Shown: in pieces, positions 7,624 through 18,314 of the stretch
Layout of the letters: each line of letters starts with the position of its first letter
Position numbering within the stretch: the first letter of the stretch is position 1
Assembly: GCA_963708865.1 (NCBI GenBank)
Contig: CAVPUC010000005.1
Coordinates: 62,001-126,000, forward strand
Reading direction: 5' to 3'
DNA length: 64,000 nucleotides
DNA from: DAIDKA01 sp963708865
Lineage (GTDB): Bacteria > Pseudomonadota > Gammaproteobacteria > Steroidobacterales > Steroidobacteraceae
Notes under the pieces: model-generated
The model's database searches: none
Told to the model about the DNA's origin: nothing
Seen by the model: the letters and a program-made list of their open reading frames with translations, nothing else
Made by a program: the position numbers and the translations under genes

Positions 7624-8913
7624 CTAATGAAGCTTGAGTTTCGGGCGCGAACTTCGCGAAATGAAACTGCCCAGCATCAGCCAGGCGGTTCGCCAGTAGC
7701 CGTAGAGCGCCGCCTGATGCACTCGATACAAAGAAACATAGAAAAACCGGGCGATCTGGCCTTCGATGACCCGGTTGCCGAAGAATCTGCCGAATGTATT
7801 GTGAGAGGCGATGGAAACGAGCGTGCCGTTGTCCCTGAAAGTGAAGACGAGCAGCGCTTTCCCTGCGAGGCGGCGCTCTATGTTCTTCACCAAAAGTGTG
7901 GCCTGCTGGTGAGCGGCCTGCGCCAGGGCGGCTACAAGGCGCGGCGAGCCGGGTTCGACCGGGCAGGCGGCGCAATCGCCCATTGCGAAAACAGCAACAT
8001 CGCGGCTCGTCTGCAAGGTGCTTTGGACGACCAGCTGACCATTGCGATTGCACTCGAGCCCATCGATTTCGCGCAGGAATGCGGGCCCGCGAACACCTGC
8101 GCACCATACCATCACGTCCGCGGGAATCGTGTTCCCATCGGCATCGCGCAGACCGTTCCTGTCTGCGCGCCGCACGGTGGTCCCCGTTCGCACGCGGATG
8201 CCCATCTCTTCCAAGTCCTTGCGCGCGCCTTGGCCGATGCGCTGTGGCAGTGCCGACAACAGCCGCGGACCCGCTTCCAGGAGTGTCACCTGCAAGTTCT
8301 CCAGTCCCGCGTTGCGCCTCTGATGATAGTAAGCCAGGCGCCGATTGGCATCGACCAGTTCCGCGCTCAGCTCAACCCCTGTCGCACCGCCCCCCACGAT
8401 GACGACCCGCAGCGCGCTGCGCACCTGTTGCGTACTTTGCGAGATCTGGCGTTCGAGGAGATTTTCGTGAAGGTCCTCGGCTTGCGCCACGGAGTCGAGG
8501 AAGATGCAATGCTCGGCGACTCCCGGTATATCAAAGTCGTTACCGACACTACCGACAGCTACGATGAGCGTGTCATAGGCGATCTCGACCGCCGGGGTTT
8601 CGATTTTGCTGATCTTGCCCGTCCAGGGGGCAAGCCTGATCACGCGACGCTGGCGATCGAGCCCGTTCATACGGCCGCACACAAAGCGGAAATGGTTCCA
8701 CTTGCCTTGAGCCGCATAGCTCAGTGCCTCCCGCCCCGCATCCAGGGCGCCAGCCGCGACTTCGTGCAATAGCGGCTTCCAGATATGCGTGAGACTGCTG
8801 TCGACCAGAGTGACCAGCGCCTGAGCGGCGGGCAACTTGCGGCCCAACACCGTCGCCAGTTCGAGGCCGCCGGCGCCGCCGCCCACGATGACTACTTGGT
8901 GAGGTGCGCTCAA
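7624..8913 (-). CDS. ndh: Type II NADH dehydrogenase / NAD(P)-FAD oxidoreductase
   Basis: 429 residues. Expected to pass electrons from NADH to quinone without proton pumping, peripheral to the inner membrane. Two Rossmann motifs are visible: VVIVGGGAGGLELATVLGRK at residue 7 for FAD and VVIVGGGATGVELSAELVDA near residue 170 for NADH. HIWKPLLHEVAAG, CAGVRGPAFL and VFAMGDCAAC are typical NDH-2 blocks. The C-terminal part (LYRVHQAALYGYWRTAWLML) supplies the amphipathic membrane-binding helices. Length agrees with the family, about 430 residues. The exact electron donor is inferred. Confidence 0.88.
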   Translation of the reverse strand: MSAPHQVVIVGGGAGGLELATVLGRKLPAAQALVTLVDSSLTHIWKPLLHEVAAGALDAGREALSYAAQGKWNHFRFVCGRMNGLDRQRRVIRLAPWTGKISKIETPAVEIAYDTLIVAVGSVGNDFDIPGVAEHCIFLDSVAQAEDLHENLLERQISQSTQQVRSALRVVIVGGGATGVELSAELVDANRRLAYYHQRRNAGLENLQVTLLEAGPRLLSALPQRIGQGARKDLEEMGIRVRTGTTVRRADRNGLRDADGNTIPADVMVWCAGVRGPAFLREIDGLECNRNGQLVVQSTLQTSRDVAVFAMGDCAACPVEPGSPRLVAALAQAAHQQATLLVKNIERRLAGKALLVFTFRDNGTLVSIASHNTFGRFFGNRVIEGQIARFFYVSLYRVHQAALYGYWRTAWLMLGSFISRSSRPKLKLH

Positions 8914-8968
8914 AGGTGATACCTGCTCGGGCCGGGATGCAAATCTACCCTACACGGAGCGCCGGTAA

Positions 8969-11138
8969 CTAGAGGAAGTATTGGAAATGAGCCCGCACGG
9001 TGCGCGGTACACCCGGATGGACCACATAGTCCGGGGTCGCGTTGGCTTCATTCTGCAGTCGCGCGACATAGTAGTACTCGATGTCATTCCACTTCACGTC
9101 TGCGACATTGAAGACATCGACCGCCGCCAGCCATTTTCCCGGGCGCCGAAAGCCCAGTTGAAAGTCCACGGTCGTATACGCGGGAGATCTGGCGCTGTCA
9201 TCCTCCACCAAGGGCGACTCACCGAAATGACGTGCTTTGAGTGCCGCGAACCAGCCCGAAGGGCGTTGCGCGGTCAGTCCCGCGTCGATCACATTGGTGG
9301 GGCTGTTGGGGATGTAGCGTCCGGTGATGGCGATCACCTGCGCGCATGGATGACTGGGAGCAGCATCGTCGCAGCCAAGGTCATCCGGGGGCACAGCGTG
9401 GTCGAAGCGCGCATGGGAAAAGGCCGCATTGAAGTCGGCGTTCAGCCAGCTGTTGATGTGGTAGACGTTGCCCCATTCCACACCGCTGCGCGTTGTGGAG
9501 CCACTGGGTGTGGTCACGCCGGCGTCGCCATCGAATACCAGCTCACTCTTTAATTTGAGCAGAAAAACATCGAGCGTGGCCTCCCACTGTGGGAGCGGCT
9601 GCGTCGCGATGCCCACTTCCGCACTCGTTGCGCGCGTCAGCGGAGTGACGGGCGGCACCTCTGGGTTTTGACCACTGCGGGTGACACCGCGCGCATCGTT
9701 ACTGTGATAGCCATCTGCCACGGTAAGAAAAAAGGAGGTGTTGTCCCAGGGACCCAGGGTGATGCCGAGCTTGGGACTGAAAATATCGGCGCGCTTGTCG
9801 CCCGTATTGCAACCCAGCGGGTCACTGTCAAGGTTGCAGCTGCCATCGGCATTCAGCATCTTGTCTCTTGACGTCGAAATTGAAGACGTCCTCCCGAAGT
9901 CCCAGGACGGTGCGCAGTCTGCTCAGCCATTGGGTACTGTTTTCGAAATAGACGGCGCCATTGGATTCCAGGACGCCCGCGTCTTGCTTGGAGTAGAGCA
10001 GTCGCCGCTGAAGCGTTGCGTCGATTCCCACATCCAGGATGTCATCGAGACGTCCCTGCACGCCTACGACAGTTGCGCTGGGCATGCCCGCGATGTCGGC
10101 AAACCAGGTCTTCGAGCCCTTGAATCCATACACGACGCGATCATCGTGCTGCAGCATTTGGTCCCCGTTAATCGGGTCGGTCAGGTAGTACGTAAAAGTG
10201 GAATAAAGATCCAGCTTGTAACGGATGACATAGGCGGAAAACTGCACCTGGTCATCGGCGGTGCGCCTGACGCGATTGAATGACAGGCTGTATCGACTGG
10301 ATATACCGCCATCGGAAGGGTTGAGACTTCCATAGCGATCGATGCTGCCGTCGGCTATTGCGCGCTCGGGAACCTGATCGGTTGCGTTCCACCTCCCCGC
10401 GTAACCCATGCCCGTCACGGTATAGAAATCTGCTGTGTCCCCGTCATGGTATCGCAGCACCCCGTTCAGCCGGTTGTAATCATCCGGATTATCGAAGGGG
10501 CCATCGTTGTGATACCCATCAGCTGCGGCGAGCAGGGTGCCGCCGCCTAGAGAAGTCGAGTCCATCAGCAAGGCGCGACGATAGCCATCCTCGCCGAATC
10601 CGAGGGTTGCGGACGCCGGAATCTCGTTCACCAAGTCCATCCGCACTGCCCCGGCGGTAGCGAAATCACCTTCGTCGGCGTAGTAGGGCCCTTTTTTGAA
10701 ATGCAGGTCACCGAGCAGCTCGGGAATCAAGAAGTTAAGGTCTGAATAGCCTTGCCCGTGCGCATGGCTGGGCATGTTGACCGGCATGTCATCGATGTCG
10801 ATGGCCAGGTCGGTGCCGTGATCGAGGTTGAAGGCTCGCAGGAAGTACTGGTTGGCTTTGCCTTCACCCGAATGCTGGGTGACGATGAGCCCGGGAACAT
10901 TTTCCAGCACGGCGCCCGGTCGCAGCAGCGGCTGGGCGGCGAGCTGTTGCGGGGACACATCCCCGGACGAGGCGGCATCCATGTTGCTCACGCCTCTTGC
11001 GACAACGGTCACCTCCTGAAGCGCAGCGTCCGCGTTGGTATCGACTTCCTCGGCTGCCTGAGCGGCTAGCCCGCGCCAGAGCAATAGGCCAGTCAGCAGC
11101 CAGCCGCGGGTGCGTCGCGGCATCAACCAACCCGCCAT
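8969..11138 (-). CDS. TonB-dependent outer-membrane receptor (frame break near 9865)
   Basis: About 722 residues once one extra base near 9865 is removed. Signal peptide at the N-terminus (LLTGLLLWRGLAAQAAE), a TonB-box-like region (ALQEVTVVA), then a plug domain with VLENVPGLIVTQHSGEGKA and FLRAFNLDHGTDLAIDIDDMP. The beta-barrel half ends in the outer-membrane signature HFQYFL with terminal aromatic and Leu. The two halves join as VKDK-MLNADGSCN if a single A is removed. The plug sequence (GEGKANQYFLR.FNLDHGTD) belongs to a common proteobacterial receptor subfamily of unknown ligand. It is divergent from the PQQ dehydrogenase at 11286, sharing a 147-base control region, so the receptor may import that enzyme's substrate or a related compound. 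Confidence 0.85.
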
Positions 11139-11285
11139 TGCAGGCCCCGGGGTAAAATCCTCATACCATTCGGCGCTCGACGCATGAGAATTCCCGAATG
11201 ATTGATACGGGTATTACGGTCCGCTCCGGGCTTCGGATGCAGGTGAAGCCTGTTATTTGGCCACGGCGTCTATAGGAGTTCGCAG

Positions 11286-13397
11286 ATGGTTTTTTCAAAA
11301 GCGATGGTGGGCACGTGCCTGGGCCTGCTCGGCGCCGGTGCCGTCTTTGCCCAGGGCAGCGCGGCACTGTCTTACACGCGGGCGCAGGCGCAGGCGGGCC
11401 GCACCGCCTACACCACCTACTGTGTCACCTGCCACGGTCCGCACCTGAACGACGGTCCGCAGGGCGCCCCGCTCAAGGGTGCCGCTTTCATGAGGAAATA
11501 CGGCGATCACAGTGTGCTGGACTTGTTCCAGATCGCCCGCACCACGATGCCGACCGCCAATCCCGGCTCGCTTGACCCTGCGACCTACGCTGCGCTCGTT
11601 GCGTTCATACTGCAGGAAAACGCCATCGTATCCGGACCGAATGCATTGCCCTCGGATCCACGCCAGCTGGCAGGGATGAACCTGCCGGCGAGTGGCTTTA
11701 GCATCATGTCCTTCTCGCCGTACACGGCGCAGAGGTCCGTTTCGTTGCCCAATCCCCTGGACCACTTCACTGCCGTCGGGCCAGCGGATCTCGCGAATCC
11801 GCCCGCGCAGGACTGGCTGACCTGGCGGCGCGGATGGAATGCGCATGGATTCAGCCCACTGAAACAGATCACGGCGGCCAATGCCAGGCAGCTGCGTCTG
11901 GTATGGAGCTGGACGTTGCCCGCCGGTTCCACGGAAGGGGTGCCGCTGGTGCGTGACGGCACGCTGTTCGTGCAGGCCTTTGGCGATGCCGTGCAGGCGC
12001 TCAACGCCGAAACCGGCGATCTGCTGTGGCAATACAGTCCCGTGTTGGAATCCGGCGTCGCCCCGTTTCAGAAGCGCGGCATCGCGTTGTGGGCGGACCG
12101 GCTCTACTTGGGCACCTCCGATGTGCATGTCCTCGCCCTGAATGTGCGCACGGGCAAGCTGGTGTGGGACACCAAGATCGGCAACAACAAAGTCCGCGAA
12201 CAGCTCAATGGCGGCCCCCTGGTAGCCGCAGGCAAGGTCATGGTCGGAACTGCCGGTACCGGGATCGGCGCCAAGCCGGGCGGGCCGCAACTGGTCGGTC
12301 TGGACGCGGCAACGGGCCGGGAGCTGTGGCGACTCGGCACCATCGCCAAGCCCGGCGAACCCGGCGGTGACAGCTGGAACGGGATTGCCTTCATGTCGCG
12401 CAGCGGCGCTTCAATCTGGACGCCCGGCAGCTACGATCCGGGCACCGGTCTCGCGTACTTCGGCACCGGCAATACCTATGACACCGGACCTCTGCTGCCA
12501 TTGAAAAATGCGCCGGGTATCAGCAATGACGCGCTGTTTACCAATTCGACGTTGGCGGTGGATCCCGAAACCGGGAAGCTCGCCTGGCACTTCCAGCATT
12601 TTCCGAATGATCAATGGGACCTGGACTGGGCCTTCGAGCGACAGCTCGTGGACCTGACAATCGACGGCAAACCCCATCGGGTACTCATCACCGCCGGCAA
12701 GATCGGCATCTACGACGCACTGGATGCGAAGACGGGCCGATATCTCTTCTCCATTGACCTGGGCTTGCAGAACATCGTGAGCGCCATCGATCCGGGCACG
12801 GGCCGCAAGCAGGTGAACACCACTCTGTATCCCGGCGATGGCAACGTGAAAATGGTCTGCCCGCATGGCGCGGGCGCAAAGAATTACCTGCCGGCCTCGT
12901 GGAATCAGCAGTCCGGGATCCTGGTGATGCCGCTCAACGAGGCCTGCATGGATATCTTTCCGGTGCCCGGCGGCGGTGCCGGGCTGGCGCTATCATCCGG
13001 CGTGAACTGGGGCATCCGGCCTCGCCCCGACAGCGATGGAAAGTACGGCCGGCTGGAGGCACTCGATCTCGCCACGCGCAAAGTGGTCTGGACGGTACGC
13101 CAGCGCGCACCCCTCACATCCGGGGTGCTGACGACCGCCGGAGGCCTTGCTTTCGTCGGGAGCATCGATAGGGTGTTTCACGCCTACGACAGCGCCACCG
13201 GCAAGGAAGTCTGGCACACCCGCCTGAACGATGTGTCGAGCTCAAGCCCGATTGCCTTCGCGGTGCACGGCAAGCAATACATCGCCATCGTGGTAGGCGA
13301 GGGTGGCTTCCATAGTCGAAGTTTCGCCCCGCTCGTGCCCGAGCTGCAGAATCCGGCAAATCGCGGTGCCAGCGTCTGGGTTTTTGCATTGCCCTGA
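11286..13397 (+). CDS. PQQ-dependent dehydrogenase with N-terminal cytochrome c domain
   Basis: 703 residues with an N-terminal signal peptide (CLGLLGAGAVFA). Residues about 35-115 form a c-type haem domain with CVTCH. Residues about 180-700 form the eight-bladed quinoprotein propeller (LNAETGDLLWQYSP, LDAATGRELWRLG, LDLATRKVVWTV, AYDSATGKEVWHT). NDQWDLDWAFE corresponds to the region holding the catalytic aspartate and calcium ligand in quinoprotein alcohol dehydrogenases. Haem at the N-terminus is the reverse of the commoner type II alcohol dehydrogenase order, which is seen in the second enzyme at 50170. It acts in the periplasm and donates electrons to the respiratory chain. It is followed after 14 bases by the DUF885 gene. 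The substrate is unknown. Confidence 0.88.
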   Translation: MVFSKAMVGTCLGLLGAGAVFAQGSAALSYTRAQAQAGRTAYTTYCVTCHGPHLNDGPQGAPLKGAAFMRKYGDHSVLDLFQIARTTMPTANPGSLDPATYAALVAFILQENAIVSGPNALPSDPRQLAGMNLPASGFSIMSFSPYTAQRSVSLPNPLDHFTAVGPADLANPPAQDWLTWRRGWNAHGFSPLKQITAANARQLRLVWSWTLPAGSTEGVPLVRDGTLFVQAFGDAVQALNAETGDLLWQYSPVLESGVAPFQKRGIALWADRLYLGTSDVHVLALNVRTGKLVWDTKIGNNKVREQLNGGPLVAAGKVMVGTAGTGIGAKPGGPQLVGLDAATGRELWRLGTIAKPGEPGGDSWNGIAFMSRSGASIWTPGSYDPGTGLAYFGTGNTYDTGPLLPLKNAPGISNDALFTNSTLAVDPETGKLAWHFQHFPNDQWDLDWAFERQLVDLTIDGKPHRVLITAGKIGIYDALDAKTGRYLFSIDLGLQNIVSAIDPGTGRKQVNTTLYPGDGNVKMVCPHGAGAKNYLPASWNQQSGILVMPLNEACMDIFPVPGGGAGLALSSGVNWGIRPRPDSDGKYGRLEALDLATRKVVWTVRQRAPLTSGVLTTAGGLAFVGSIDRVFHAYDSATGKEVWHTRLNDVSSSSPIAFAVHGKQYIAIVVGEGGFHSRSFAPLVPELQNPANRGASVWVFALP

Positions 13398-13411
13398 AGG
13401 ATACTTCGACG

Positions 13412-15176
13412 ATGCGCAAGCCCATCGTCTTCCTGGTCTTCGCCGCGGGCTGTTGCGTGAGCCCGTACCCGGCTTTGACTGCAGAGCCCGCGCCAGCCGA
13501 AACACGCCTCGCGGCTCAGAACGCGCTCTTTGAGGCGCAATTCCAGTCCGACCTCAAAATCAGCCCCGAGTTCGCAACGTCCATTGGCGACTACCGATAC
13601 AACGATCAGCTGGACGACCACTCGCTGGCGGCAATCGCAAGGGCCCACGACGCTGATGAAGCGTTCCTCGCGCGCCTGCGGGCCATCCCGACGACCGGCT
13701 TTACCGAACAGGACGCGCTGTCCCACGAGGTCATGCTGCGCATGCTGCAGCAGCGCATCGAGAACTATCGGTTCAAGGAATACGAGATGCCCGTCAATCA
13801 GATGGACGGGCCGCATGTTGACCTGGCTGATCTGCCGCTGGCGGTGCCGTTCAACTCAGTGAAGCAGTACGAGGACTACATCGCGCGCCTGCATCAGATC
13901 CCGCGCGTGTTCGTCCAGACCGAAGAGGTGCTGCGTGCGGGCCTGAAAGACGGGCTCATGCCCGTGCGGTTCCTGCTCGAAAAAGTGCCAGTGCAGTGCC
14001 AGGGCGTGCTCGCAGCAGACCCCTTCCTGCAGCCCACAAAAAACTATCCCGCCACCATCTCCGCGGCGCAGCGACAACGGCTGACCCGGGAAATCACTGA
14101 TACCGTCACGAATGAGGTGCTGCCGGCTTACCGTGACTTTTTCCACCTTCATCGCCACGCAGTACGCGCCGCATGGGCGCAGCACGTTGTCGGTGAGCGC
14201 GCTTCCCGGTGGCGAACGTCGCTATATCAACCGGATCCACAGCGCGACCAGCGTCAGCAATCTCACGCCGATGCAGATTCACGAGCTCGGGCTGCGCGAG
14301 ATGGATCGCATCGAGGCCGAGCGGCTCGCCCTGGCGCGCAAGGCGGGGTTTGCCGATGTCGCATCCTTGCGGAAATGGATTGAGGCCAATCCGAAGTATC
14401 GTCCGACGTCGGCGCAGCAGATCGTCGATGATTTCCGTCACTACATTGCCCAGATGCAACCCAAGCTGCCGGAACTGTTCGGCTACCTCCCGGGATCTCC
14501 GGTGACGGTGGAGGCCCTTCCCGACTTTGAGTCTGCCGGAACTACCCATTATCAAACCGGAACGCCCGATGGCAGGCGTCCCGGCCGGGTGGTCGTGGCC
14601 ACGTCGAATTTCGCGCAGCGCACCCTGATTGACGACGAAGCCACGGCCTATCACGAGGGCATACCCGGACACCACATTCAGCTCTCAGTGGCGCAGCAGA
14701 TGACCTCGCTGCCCAAGTTTCGCCAGCACGTCCGCATCTCCGGCTACATCGAAGGCTGGGCGCTCTATGCCGAACAGCTCGGCAAGGAGGTGGGGTTCTA
14801 TCAGGATCCCGGCAGCGATTACGGCCGGCTCACCAGTGAGTTGTTTCGCGCCGCGCGCCTGGTCGTCGACACCGGGCTGCACTCTCAAGGCTGGGCCCGC
14901 CAACAGGTCGTCGATCTGCTGCGCAAAACGGGAATCGACGAGCCCTTGGTCCAGTCAGAGTCCGATCGCTACATCGCCTGGCCAGGGCAGGCCCTGTCGT
15001 ACAAGCTGGGGCAGCTCAAGTTCCGTGAGTTGCGCGCCCGCGCGCAGCAGGAGTTGGGACCGAAGTTCGACATCCGCAGCTTTCACGATGAGATGCTGAG
15101 CGGCGGTGTCCTGCCGCTCGATCTCCTCGAGGCGCGCACCGACAGCTGGATCCGGGCCCAGCAACGAACGCACTAG
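13412..15176 (+). CDS. DUF885 family putative metallopeptidase, exported (frame break at 14138-14142)
   Basis: About 587 residues after removing one T from a run of five at 14138-14142. It begins with an export signal (FAAGCCVSPYPALTA). The second half carries the zinc-peptidase motif HEGIPGHHIQLSV (HExxxGHH type) followed by SGYIEGWALYAEQLGKEVGFY, both diagnostic of DUF885. The junction restores LPAYRDF-STFIATQYAP and then GLSALPGGE-like family sequence. DUF885 proteins resemble M32-like carboxypeptidases; substrates are mostly unknown. It is cotranscribed with the PQQ dehydrogenase, so coupled function is possible but not obvious. Confidence 0.85.
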
Positions 15177-15197
15177 CGGCAGGCGTGACGGTGCTCG

Positions 15198-15617
15198 TCA
15201 CTCAATCAGTAGCTTTAGGCTGTGACCCGCTTTGCTGCGAAGCTCCTTGGCGCTGATGGTTCCATCCTTGTCGGCGTCAGCCTGCATGAAGCGTTTCTTG
15301 ACCAGTGCCAGATATTCGGTCTTCGACCACGTGCCGTCGTGGTCCGGATCCGCGGCCTTGAACGTCGCCTGACCGATGACGACCTTGACTTCCTTGCTGT
15401 CCAATGTGCCGTCGGCGTCCTTGTTGAGCTTGTCAAAGCGAGCGCTCGCAGCCGCCTCCGCTTCGGTCCAATCGAGCGTCTTGTCGCTGTCTTGGTCGTC
15501 CTTGGCGAGGACGGCGGACGCTGACGGCCCTGCGGCGGTCGCGGACGGCGCGATCACACCAGCGGCCAGCAACACGATCACACACGTGCCAATTTGAATG
15601 CCCGCACGATCAGCCAT
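15198..15617 (-). CDS. Exported EF-hand calcium-binding protein
   Basis: 139 residues. Signal peptide CVIVLLAAGVIAPSATA, then four EF-hand loops with the Dx[DN]xDG pattern: DQDSDKTLDWTE, NKDADGTLDSKE, DPDHDGTWSKTE and DADKDGTISAKE. Such periplasmic calmodulin-like proteins bind calcium and are widespread in proteobacteria; partners are rarely known. Calcium is also the cofactor ion of PQQ dehydrogenases, two of which are encoded in this window, but no direct link can be shown. It converges on the DUF885 gene. Confidence 0.85.
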   Translation of the reverse strand: MADRAGIQIGTCVIVLLAAGVIAPSATAAGPSASAVLAKDDQDSDKTLDWTEAEAAASARFDKLNKDADGTLDSKEVKVVIGQATFKAADPDHDGTWSKTEYLALVKKRFMQADADKDGTISAKELRSKAGHSLKLLIE

Positions 15618-15736
15618 GGTGATACCTCTGAACTTCAGCGCAACGTGCGTTCATCGGCACAGTTTTCCCGGTGACCCGCCTGCTGTCTGCGTAAAGCGGC
15701 GCCTGGATACGGTAGGACTACTCCGCGACTGATCAG

Positions 15737-16240
15737 TCAGGCCTTAGCATCAAGCCCTAACGTCGCTTGCTCGCCCTGGACCTCGGCCAGGTTGCTCATC
15801 TGAATCGTGCGGGCCGCCTCCATCAACGCGCGGGCGGCGATGATGTCACCGGACATGTTCCCCTCTATTTGCGGCGCGACCTTGTCCAGGTTCCCCGCCA
15901 GGACATCGATCAGACGGACGATCTTGTCGCCCTCGCGGATCAACTGTGCGATCGCACCTGGCGTGTGCTCTTTGATGAACGCGGTAAATGCTTCCGCGTC
16001 GCGGTCGGCGCCTGCCAGGGCGAAGCGCGCGATCCTTTCCAGACTGTCCAGCGCCTGCCGCAGTCCGGCATTTTCCGGTTGGTGTTTCAAACTGATGGCC
16101 GCCGCTTTCGCGGCACAGGCGGCGGCAAGCGCCAACGTGACCGCGCCAGCGGCGCCGGCGCCAGGGGACACCCGCTTGCCGCCGATCATGTCTATCAGGT
16201 CTTCCACCCGCAGTTGCGCGATGCTCGAAGGATTTCCCAT
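15737..16240 (-). CDS. FTCD_C-type cyclodeaminase/cyclohydrolase family protein
   Basis: 167 residues, all-helical. The glycine-rich block RVSPGAGAAGAVTLALAAACAAKAAAIS matches the formiminotransferase-cyclodeaminase C-terminal family (typical SPSPGGGSVAAL pattern). DRDAEAFTAFIKEHT fits the second conserved segment. Members cyclise or hydrolyse one-carbon-substituted tetrahydrofolate, but many stand-alone bacterial homologues are uncharacterised. Start: the ATG at 16240 has AAGGA at the correct spacing; an in-frame TTG 36 bases upstream is less likely. Confidence 0.75.
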   Translation of the reverse strand: MGNPSSIAQLRVEDLIDMIGGKRVSPGAGAAGAVTLALAAACAAKAAAISLKHQPENAGLRQALDSLERIARFALAGADRDAEAFTAFIKEHTPGAIAQLIREGDKIVRLIDVLAGNLDKVAPQIEGNMSGDIIAARALMEAARTIQMSNLAEVQGEQATLGLDAKA

Positions 16241-16348
16241 GGGGTCCTTGTCTTGGCCATAAGCAATGCGTTTCAAACAGAGTTTGCCTTATACCGTTTG
16301 CTGATGTCATCCTCGGCGCGCGTTCCACAATAACAGTCGGGGAACTTT

Positions 16349-17452
16349 ATGCGTGCAGGGACTCTACGGCCGAGCGTCGTTGTCGTATTGGGCGGCATTA
16401 TCGGTTTGGCGGTGGGAATTGCCAAAGCCAACGTCACCATCGAGCAGAGCATGTCCGTCGAAGGTGTCGGCGCCATGGCATTCGGCAATATGAGCGGAAC
16501 GACCAAAACCATCATCTCGGGGGAGAAATCCCGCACCGACACCGAGGTAAAGATGCAGTCAAAGCTGGTCGGCTTTCTGGCGCGCAATGCCACCGGCCCG
16601 AGCGCCGAGATCGTGCGACTCGATCAGGATACGATCGACCATCTGAACATCAACAAGAAGGAATACACCGAGACCACGTTTGCACAGATGCGCGCACAGA
16701 TGCAAAAGATGTCCGAGCAGATGGATCAGAGGCCGGAGAACAAACAGGCCTCTGCCGTCGACCAGTCCAAGTGCGAATGGTTGCCGGCCAAGGTTTCTGT
16801 CAGCAGGCCCGGGGAGAAGGCGCAATTCGCCGGCTACAACGCCGAGCGGGCCGTCATTACTGCCTCTCAGCCGTGCCAGGACAAGGACAGCGGATCGATC
16901 TGCGAGGTTGCCGTGGTGCTGGATCAATGGCTGTCCACCGACTTCGCGCAAAACGCGGAGGTGCGCAAATTCTACAACGCCTATGCGGTGAAGATGGGTC
17001 TTGACGCCTCGAGTCTGCAGGACGTATCCCAAAGGGCGAAGGGTCTGTTCAGCCAGTACAAAGGGATCTGGAGCGAAGTCGCAACCAAGATGCAAAGCGT
17101 CAAAGGCTATGCGGTGAAAAGCAGCTTTACGCTGGCCCTGGGCGGCGCTCAATGCAAGGATTCCAAGGCGGGGGACAGCCAGGGCAGTGGTGGCGGAGAT
17201 GATTCGGCGAACTCCGGCGGCCTCACGGGCTTGGCCGGTAAACTCGGTGGACTCTTCCACAAGAAGAAAGACGATGCCGACGCCCCGGCCGCGCAACCGA
17301 CGCCCCCGGTCGCACCCGTACCGCTGCCGCCGGGGGATGTGGCGTTGATGACCGTATCATCGCAACTGGTTTCCATCTCGACCGACAGCGTGGATCCCGG
17401 AGCGTTCGTGGTCCCGGCCGATTTCAAGAAACAAGAGCTCAAAACCCAGTGA
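16349..17452 (+). CDS. Exported protein of unknown function with C-terminal linker
   Basis: 367 residues. A signal peptide (VVVVLGGIIGLAVGIAKA) precedes a mature domain of about 230 residues. That domain starts like DUF4412-type periplasmic proteins (VTIEQSMSVEGVGAM, then GTTKTIISGEKSRTDTEVKMQSK), with cysteines in KCEWLPAKV, SQPCQDKDSG and ICEVAVV. A Gly/Ser-rich stretch, a short basic segment (GLFHKKKDDAD) and a Pro-rich linker lead to a short C-terminal beta segment. The family is only guessed; no function is assigned. It overlaps the GST-like gene by four bases (GTGA), so they are translationally coupled, an odd pairing of an exported and a cytoplasmic protein. Confidence 0.6.
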   Translation: MRAGTLRPSVVVVLGGIIGLAVGIAKANVTIEQSMSVEGVGAMAFGNMSGTTKTIISGEKSRTDTEVKMQSKLVGFLARNATGPSAEIVRLDQDTIDHLNINKKEYTETTFAQMRAQMQKMSEQMDQRPENKQASAVDQSKCEWLPAKVSVSRPGEKAQFAGYNAERAVITASQPCQDKDSGSICEVAVVLDQWLSTDFAQNAEVRKFYNAYAVKMGLDASSLQDVSQRAKGLFSQYKGIWSEVATKMQSVKGYAVKSSFTLALGGAQCKDSKAGDSQGSGGGDDSANSGGLTGLAGKLGGLFHKKKDDADAPAAQPTPPVAPVPLPPGDVALMTVSSQLVSISTDSVDPGAFVVPADFKKQELKTQ

Positions 17453-18312
17453 ACTACCTGCCCCCGAAGGTCTGGGCGTGGACCATGGTAAGCGGCGGCA
17501 GATTCGCCAATATCAACCGCCCGGTCGCCGGGGCGACGCACGATAAGCAGTTGCCCGTCGGGCGTCACCCGTTGCAGCTTTATTCCCTGGCAACGCCTAA
17601 TGGCCAGAAAGTGACCATCCTGCTGGAGGAGTTGCTGGCGCTGGGGATTGGCGCCGCGCAGTACGATGCCTGGCTGATCAGGATTGCAGAGGGTGAGCAG
17701 TTTGGCAGCGGTTTCGTCGCCGTGAATCCGAATTCGAAAATCCCCGCATTGCTGGATCGCAGCGGTCCGCAACCGATCCGCGTCTTCGAGTCGGGCGCGA
17801 TCCTGCTTTATCTCGCCGAGAAGTTCGGCGCCTTTGTGCCGCAACAGCCCGCTGCGCGTGCCGAATGCCTGTCATGGCTGTTTTGGCAGATCGGCAGCAC
17901 CCCTTATGTGGGCGGCGGCTTCGGCCATTTCTATGCCTATGCGCCGAGCAAGATCGAATATGCGATTGATCGGTTCGCGATGGAAACCAAGCGCCTGCTT
18001 GACGTGCTGGACCAGCACCTCGCGGGCAATGAGTACATGGTCGGGAGCGAATACACCATCGCCGATATGGCCATCTGGCCCTGGTATGGGGGTCTCGTGA
18101 AGGGCTGGCTGTATGAGGCCGCGGAGTTTCTCGCGGTTCAGGAGTACAAGCACGTGCGGCGCTGGGCCGATGCCATGGCTGAACGCCCGGCCGTCCGACG
18201 CGGACGGATGGTCAACCGTATTTCCGGTGAACCCGCGGATCAATTGCACGAACGCCATGACGCCGCCGACTTCGAGACCAGAACGCAGGACAAGATCGGT
18301 CAACGGCCCTGA
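17449..18312 (+). CDS. yghU: YghU-like glutathione S-transferase family protein
   Basis: 287 residues. The N-terminal extension (PPKVWAWTMVSGGRFANINRPVAGAT) before the thioredoxin-fold domain is the hallmark of the YghU/YfcG group, glutathione-dependent disulfide-bond reductases. LYSLATPNGQKVTILLEEL, NPNSKIPALLDR and FESGAILLYLAEKFG are the glutathione-site segments. GSEYTIADMAIWPWYGG is the C-terminal all-helical domain signature. Start is GTG at 17449, overlapping the previous stop. A DoxX-like gene follows 2 bases later. Confidence 0.85.
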   Translation: MNYLPPKVWAWTMVSGGRFANINRPVAGATHDKQLPVGRHPLQLYSLATPNGQKVTILLEELLALGIGAAQYDAWLIRIAEGEQFGSGFVAVNPNSKIPALLDRSGPQPIRVFESGAILLYLAEKFGAFVPQQPAARAECLSWLFWQIGSTPYVGGGFGHFYAYAPSKIEYAIDRFAMETKRLLDVLDQHLAGNEYMVGSEYTIADMAIWPWYGGLVKGWLYEAAEFLAVQEYKHVRRWADAMAERPAVRRGRMVNRISGEPADQLHERHDAADFETRTQDKIGQRP

Positions 18313-18314
18313 GA

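Noticed and set aside
7627..8772. 381-codon plus-strand frame opposite ndh
   Set aside because: Shadow of the NADH dehydrogenase gene; its composition reflects the opposite strand's codon pattern.
14138..14142. Possible programmed frameshift at TTTTT in the DUF885 gene
   Set aside because: One break in a homopolymer, no slippery heptamer with downstream structure evident, and more than 20 similar breaks elsewhere point to sequencing error.
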